A stretch of DNA of 9,262 nucleotides from the NCBI GenBank assembly GCA_013824055.1, contig PNNE01000086.1, forward strand, positions 1 through 9,262, given 5' to 3'. Below, in pieces: positions 5,634-9,262 of the stretch. The stretch is from Rhodobacter sp. (GTDB taxonomy: Bacteria > Pseudomonadota > Alphaproteobacteria > Rhodobacterales > Rhodobacteraceae). A program made the translations under genes and the position numbers. How positions within the stretch are numbered: position 1 is the stretch's first letter; every line of letters begins with the position of its first letter. Below the pieces are notes generated by a model. The model made no database searches. It had not been told where the DNA came from and saw nothing but the letters and a program-made list of their open reading frames with translations.

Positions 5634-5645
5634 CGCTTCCTGCAA
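5617..5645 (-). promoter_or_regulatory. Probable sigma-70-type promoter of the metal cassette
   Basis: On the minus strand, TTGCAG (5645-5640) and TATTTT (5622-5617) are separated by 17 bases. Transcription would start near 5610, leaving a leader of about 70 bases before the His-rich gene. The -35 begins only 12 bases after the stop of the upstream glycosyltransferase gene, and no U-tract terminator separates them. Confidence 0.5.
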
Positions 5646-5657
5646 GGAGGGCGCGGA

Positions 5658-7448
5658 TCATTCCCGGCGAAAGCAGATCGTGCCGTTCGGCTCGCCATTC
5701 GGGTCCTCGACGAAACCCAGCGCGGCGAGGGCCGGGGCCAGCCTGGTCCGGGCGGCGATCACCTCGGACGGGTCGAGGAAGGGAATCAGGATGCGGCGCA
5801 GCCCGGTGAGGGCCGGTCCGGCGAATGCCTCGTCCGGCAGGAGCGGGCCGGACAGGCGCAGGACCTCGGGTCGCGCGGCGGCAAGAAGCTTGTGCAGGCC
5901 GGACCAGACGCCCTCGGGGTTCAGCGTCGCCTGCGACCAGGCAAGACCGGCCGCCTCCGGGAAGTTCAGCGCGGCGATCCGGCGGGACAGTTGCAGAAGC
6001 GCGGGCCGTTCCTCGTGGATCGTCACCTGCAGGTCGGGGTTCGCGGCCTTGGCCCGCAGTGCGACGAAACCGATGCCGCAATCCAGGTCAAGCAGCCGGG
6101 TGCAGCCGTTCAGGAACCCCGCGATGTTGCGCGCATGGCGGCGGTCGAACTTGCCGGACTTCAGCACTTCCATCGTGGCGGCAGTGAAGACCCGGGGGTC
6201 GAGCGGGATCTTCACCGTCTGGTTCTCGACGATCTCCAGCGAAAGATCCGCCGACAGATCCGCCGAACCCGAGACATAGGGCGAGGCGAAGGGCGACCCC
6301 CAGCCGGGCGGAGGCGGCGTGCGGCGGTCTGCCTTGGGCAGGGCGTTGCGGCGCTGTTCCAGCCTGGTCTGGACGGCCTTCACGGCCTCGGGGTCGCGGG
6401 CCTTGGGCGGCTTGGCGACAACCTGGCTGATCGGCACGTTGGAGGCGGCGACCAGGTTGGCGACATAGGCCTGATAGTCCGGGGACTGCTGGTATTCGGC
6501 CAGCCGCGCCTCGGCCCTGGCATGGGCGGCCTCGTGCAGGCGGCGGACTTCGTCATCCTTCAGCAGCTCGGCCATGATCCGCGCCCGGTGCTCGCGGTGG
6601 CGGAAGATGCGCGTATCCTCGACCTCGTTGCGGTCCTGCAGCGACCAGTAGTCAGAGTTGTACTTGTCCTTCTTCAGGTTCGCATTGCCGCGGAACTTGC
6701 GCAGGGAATAGGCATCCATCGACTTGATGGCGTAGTGGTTGATCTGCGCCCAGTCGTAACCCACGGTCCGGCGGATCGACCTCCAGCCGCGGAACTTGAA
6801 CCAGTCCTCCAGCGGGCGACCCGAGCCGTTCACCCAGAGCAGCGTGTCGGGATAGTCGGTGTCCTTGAACTGCGACTTGATGATCGGGCGGTGCATGCCC
6901 AGCCGAAGGTGCTTTGCATCATAGCGCAGCATGGTCTTGGTGCCCCAGCCCTTGTTCCAGAACTCGGGCGCGGCACGGGTGAACTGGTCGGTGATGGGCG
7001 CGCGGGACCAGTCGCGGATGCCCGAAGACCCGAAGATGCGCCAGGTCAGGACGATCGCATGGGCGTTCATCGCGTTCAGGTCGGCGACCATCCCGTCCAG
7101 CGTGCCAGAGGGGTGGTTGATGCACAGGAACTCGTCGGCATCCAGCACCAGCACCCAGTCGGAGTTGACGATCAGCGCTTCCTCGCCCGCGCTTTTCAGC
7201 ATCGAGGGGTGGGGCTTCATGCCTTCCGGGATCAGGTTCTCGCGGTGGTGGACGCCGATGTCCATCGCCTCCAGCCGCTTGAGCAGCGTGTCGGTGCCGT
7301 CGGTGCAGTCGTTGGTGTAGACCATGAGGTCGGTGAAACCGACGGCAAGGTGGTGCGCGACCCATTCCACCACGGTCGGGCCTTCGTCCTTCATGGTGGA
7401 CAAGGCCACCAGCGACCCGTGCGGGCTGGTCTGCCTGGGATGCGTCAT
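5658..7448 (-). CDS. Two-domain protein: GT2-like glycosyltransferase fused to a methyltransferase-like domain
   Basis: The first ~300 of 596 residues are a glycosyltransferase of the Glyco_tranf_2_4 / GT92-like type. They show SLVALSTMKDEGPTVVEWVAHHLAVG near the start, YTNDCTDGTD (44-53), and DXD-type metal/nucleotide-sugar site VLDADEFL (101-108, DAD 103-105). HRPIIK (186-191) and NHYAIKS (237-243) follow. A charged linker (about 290-385, alanine-rich helix and PPPP) joins a C-terminal domain. That domain contains LLDLDCGIGFVAL (452-464), resembling the glycine-rich SAM-binding motif I (DxGxG) of class I/FkbM-like methyltransferases, but without an obvious full set of later motifs. The start MTHPRQTSPHG overlaps the upstream stop in ATGA, so translation is coupled. 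The frame stays open upstream to 7814 but that is antisense to the preceding gene's frame. Sugar donor and acceptor are unknown. Confidence 0.87.
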   Translation of the reverse strand: MTHPRQTSPHGSLVALSTMKDEGPTVVEWVAHHLAVGFTDLMVYTNDCTDGTDTLLKRLEAMDIGVHHRENLIPEGMKPHPSMLKSAGEEALIVNSDWVLVLDADEFLCINHPSGTLDGMVADLNAMNAHAIVLTWRIFGSSGIRDWSRAPITDQFTRAAPEFWNKGWGTKTMLRYDAKHLRLGMHRPIIKSQFKDTDYPDTLLWVNGSGRPLEDWFKFRGWRSIRRTVGYDWAQINHYAIKSMDAYSLRKFRGNANLKKDKYNSDYWSLQDRNEVEDTRIFRHREHRARIMAELLKDDEVRRLHEAAHARAEARLAEYQQSPDYQAYVANLVAASNVPISQVVAKPPKARDPEAVKAVQTRLEQRRNALPKADRRTPPPPGWGSPFASPYVSGSADLSADLSLEIVENQTVKIPLDPRVFTAATMEVLKSGKFDRRHARNIAGFLNGCTRLLDLDCGIGFVALRAKAANPDLQVTIHEERPALLQLSRRIAALNFPEAAGLAWSQATLNPEGVWSGLHKLLAAARPEVLRLSGPLLPDEAFAGPALTGLRRILIPFLDPSEVIAARTRLAPALAALGFVEDPNGEPNGTICFRRE

Positions 7449-8257
7449 TCTTCCAGCGCGGCGGTGGGGTCGATGTCCAGCTTTTCGCACATCCGGGCGA
7501 TGTAGCTGCCTTTCAGCGGCGGGTTCTTGCGCCACCAGGGCCGGGCGGCGTTGGTGTAGATGTGGACCGACAGGGTCGCGTCGGTGAAGTGGCCTTCGAC
7601 GGATGAATGCGGGTCGTAGAAGACGTCGTTCAGCTGGAACGGCACCGGATACAGCGTGTCGGCACTCATCGCCTTGTCGATGTCGCCTGTCACCTGCGCG
7701 AAGTGGGTAAAGGCCTGCGGGCCGAATGCCGTGCGCTCGGTCTGGAAGATGCGGACTGCCTTGGGCAGCGACGGATCCAGCTTGTCCATCTTCTTTTTCT
7801 GCCGGTTGCCCCACCAGGCGGGGTAGTCGGGCAGGTTGTCGTAGTAGTCGAGCAGGCTTTCGATCAGCCGTCCGGTCTGCGGCATGGCGACGACGCCGCA
7901 GTTCAGCGCCCCGCGCATGCCGTGGCCGGCATAGATATGCTGCTGCCCGTCCGGAAAGGGCCGGTAGCAGTAGGCGTCGCAGTCGATCCAGATGGCACCC
8001 GTCCTGGCGATCATCCTGTAGCGGAAGACATTCGACAGGAACGAAGCCGAGGTTTCCGCCACGATGGCGCGGTCGATGTCCATGATCTCGGACGCCGGGC
8101 GCACCTCGACCCCGTCAGGCACGTTGCGGACGGTGTCGGTGCAATACAGCGTGACCGGATGGCCCATCACCAGATGCGACTTCAGGCACAGCTGGTTCAC
8201 GTAGTGCAGGCTTTCCCCGATCCAGAGCGAGGCGACAGGGCGGCGGTTCAGGTCCAT
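7445..8257 (-). CDS. DXD-containing glycosyltransferase (GT32-like sugar-binding type)
   Basis: This protein of 270 residues shows the layout of the Gly_transf_sug (GT32-like) group. It has a beta-alpha N-terminus beginning ASLWIGESLHYVNQLCL, a central SNVFRYRMIARTGAIWIDCD block (75-94) and then YCYRPF. The DCD at 92-94 corresponds to the DXD motif that binds Mn2+ and the nucleotide sugar, preceded by the family's typical RY...L/I...G-I-W/Y-x-D pattern. ALNCGVVAMP (117-126) and FGPQAFTHF fit the acceptor-side region. Length suits a single catalytic domain, without signal peptide or membrane helix, so it is probably cytoplasmic. It follows the preceding gene by 21 bases and overlaps the next by 4 bases, so the three act as one transcription unit. 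Substrate cannot be inferred. The start at 8257 is the first ATG and has AAGG upstream. Confidence 0.86.
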   Translation of the reverse strand: MDLNRRPVASLWIGESLHYVNQLCLKSHLVMGHPVTLYCTDTVRNVPDGVEVRPASEIMDIDRAIVAETSASFLSNVFRYRMIARTGAIWIDCDAYCYRPFPDGQQHIYAGHGMRGALNCGVVAMPQTGRLIESLLDYYDNLPDYPAWWGNRQKKKMDKLDPSLPKAVRIFQTERTAFGPQAFTHFAQVTGDIDKAMSADTLYPVPFQLNDVFYDPHSSVEGHFTDATLSVHIYTNAARPWWRKNPPLKGSYIARMCEKLDIDPTAALEE

Positions 8258-8278
8258 TCGGGTGCCTTTGGTGTGATG

Positions 8279-9190
8279 TCAGAAGACCGACGCAAAGCGG
8301 TCGGGCAGGCGGAAGAGCGACTTGGTGCGGCCGCCGCCGAAGAAGGTGATCTTGCCGTCGTGCAGGTGCTGCTGTTCCTCGACCATGCGCTTGCGGAACT
8401 CGGGCAGCTCGGCATCCTCACGCTCGGCGGTGCCTTTCGACAGCGCAAGGAAGGTTTCCAGGTCCTTGCCCCAGGCGCGGCCGACCGCATCGGGGTTGCG
8501 GTCCGCGGCCATGATGGCGCGCATGTCCTTGCGGCCGGCCAGACGTTCCGTGACCCTGTCGAAGTCGAAGAAGCGCAGGTGGATCAGGTACAGGTGCGGG
8601 TCCAGCACGCGGGGCTGGTGGCTGTTGGCATGACCGCCGATGGTAAAGCCGGTTTCCTTGCGCAACACGCAGGGCTTGGCGTAGTTGGCGTTGGCCCGGA
8701 ACACCCGCCGCCGCGACAGGATCGGCTGGTCGTCGGCCAGGGGGTCCGGCTCGGCCTCGGGGTTGTGGATCAGTTCGATCCCGAAGGGACACAGCGAGGC
8801 CGGCACGCGCTTGCCGGCATAGCGGCCAAGGTAGGTCACCAGGTCGGGCGCGACGGCAGGATCGACGATCACCACCTCGTCGACATCGCTGACGATGAAC
8901 CAGTTGTAATAGCGCAACATTCCGGCCGAGAACTGCGAGTTGATGCCCCAGCGCCGCCGTTCCATCCGCCACATGGTCGGGTCGCGCGGCAGGTGGATGA
9001 CGTTGGCGCCTTCGCAGATGCGGTCATGCTCGGGATCGTCGCCATGCGACAGCACGTACAGATGCTCGCGCCCGAACTGGCGACCGTAATAGTCGACCCA
9101 GCGCTGCAGGAAGTAATGGTCCTGGTAGACCATCGTCATGGCCCCGGCCGGCTTCTTGGTCGGATCAAGCGTGGCGGGGCTTTCGGACAT
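8279..9190 (-). CDS. GT2-like glycosyltransferase (Glyco_tranf_2_4 type)
   Basis: The 303-residue product begins with a short polar N-terminus, then AMTMVYQDHYFLQRWVDYYG (17-36), the segment in which these enzymes replace the usual nucleotide-binding start with a KDE/QDH-like motif. LYVLSHGDDPEHD (44-56) follows, and the DXD-type motif is FIVSDVDEVV (98-107, DVD 102-104). Further on come IGGHANSHQPR and LIHLRFFDFDRV, typical of the acceptor/catalytic base region in this group. The protein has no membrane segment. The start at 9190 (MSESPATLD) is preferred: AGGGA lies close upstream, and the longer frame to 9235 adds only an Arg/Pro/Gly-rich stretch unlike the family. It is the first gene of the three-gene glycosyltransferase unit within the window, although the true operon start could lie beyond the right edge. 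The transferred sugar is unknown. Confidence 0.86.
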   Translation of the reverse strand: MSESPATLDPTKKPAGAMTMVYQDHYFLQRWVDYYGRQFGREHLYVLSHGDDPEHDRICEGANVIHLPRDPTMWRMERRRWGINSQFSAGMLRYYNWFIVSDVDEVVIVDPAVAPDLVTYLGRYAGKRVPASLCPFGIELIHNPEAEPDPLADDQPILSRRRVFRANANYAKPCVLRKETGFTIGGHANSHQPRVLDPHLYLIHLRFFDFDRVTERLAGRKDMRAIMAADRNPDAVGRAWGKDLETFLALSKGTAEREDAELPEFRKRMVEEQQHLHDGKITFFGGGRTKSLFRLPDRFASVF

Positions 9191-9215
9191 CTGGGTTCCC
9201 TGGGGATGCGCCGGG

Positions 9216-9245
9216 ACGCTACCACGCGGTTCCAAAGGCTTTCAA
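9216..9245 (-). promoter_or_regulatory. Weak candidate promoter of the glycosyltransferase unit
   Basis: On the minus strand, TTGAAA (9245-9240) and TAGCGT (9221-9216) are 18 bases apart, upstream of the start at 9190. The -35 is a good match and the -10 a poor one. The remaining bases to the window edge show nothing else. Confidence 0.25.
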
Positions 9246-9262
9246 GCGTGGGTGGGTCGGCG

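Noticed and set aside
5541..5645. Longer start for the His-rich protein at 5645.
   Set aside because: The extra 35 residues are Thr/Arg repeats encoded by the tandem repeat and would put the start codon within the -35 element; the 5540 start has a ribosome-binding site and begins with a signal peptide.
5055..7505. Very long plus-strand open frame (816 codons) opposite the metal cassette and the two-domain glycosyltransferase gene.
   Set aside because: It spans several well-supported minus-strand genes, has low-complexity Arg/Gly/Gln/Val-rich composition and no recognisable domain. It is the expected shadow of high-GC codon bias.

Overview
The window looks like a chromosomal segment of an alphaproteobacterium in the Rhodobacteraceae/Paracoccaceae (Paracoccus- or Rhodobacter-like). 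This rests on the very high GC content, strong third-position G/C bias, the cytochrome c1 tail at the left edge and the style of the encoded proteins. The species cannot be fixed from the sequence alone. Apart from the 42-codon gene end at 1-126, every gene lies on the minus strand, so the window reads best from right to left.

Right block (9190 to 5658): three closely packed glycosyltransferase-like genes. The first is a GT2-like enzyme (Glyco_tranf_2_4 type). The second is a DXD sugar-transferase of the GT32-like type. The third is a 596-residue protein with a GT2-like N-terminal half and a degenerate methyltransferase-like C-terminal half. The last two overlap by an ATGA junction. They probably act on a surface or extracellular glycan, but no acceptor or donor can be named.

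Middle block (5645 to 3597): a plausible promoter, whose -10 lies inside a perfect 7-bp dyad, precedes a three-gene cassette. It encodes a small exported histidine-rich protein, a HupE/UreJ-family membrane protein with a signal peptide, and a single-pass membrane-anchored protein with a periplasmic beta-rich domain. The histidines and the HupE/UreJ family suggest handling of a transition metal (Ni, Co, Zn or Cu). The metal and mechanism are not established, and this is the least understood part of the window.

Left block (3527 to 176): a complete thiamine/TPP ABC importer operon, thiB-thiP-thiQ, with overlapping genes. It follows a well-formed TPP riboswitch whose predicted transcript start coincides with the aptamer P1 stem. 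An 8-nt element downstream of the aptamer is exactly complementary to the thiB ribosome-binding region. It can alternatively pair with the conserved 5' aptamer segment, giving a readable model of translational control by TPP. thiQ converges on the cytochrome c1 gene (petC), and the two genes share a bidirectional intrinsic terminator that reaches the thiQ stop codon.

There is no gene-free stretch longer than 300 bases. I saw no tRNA, rRNA, CRISPR array, insertion sequence or phage signature.
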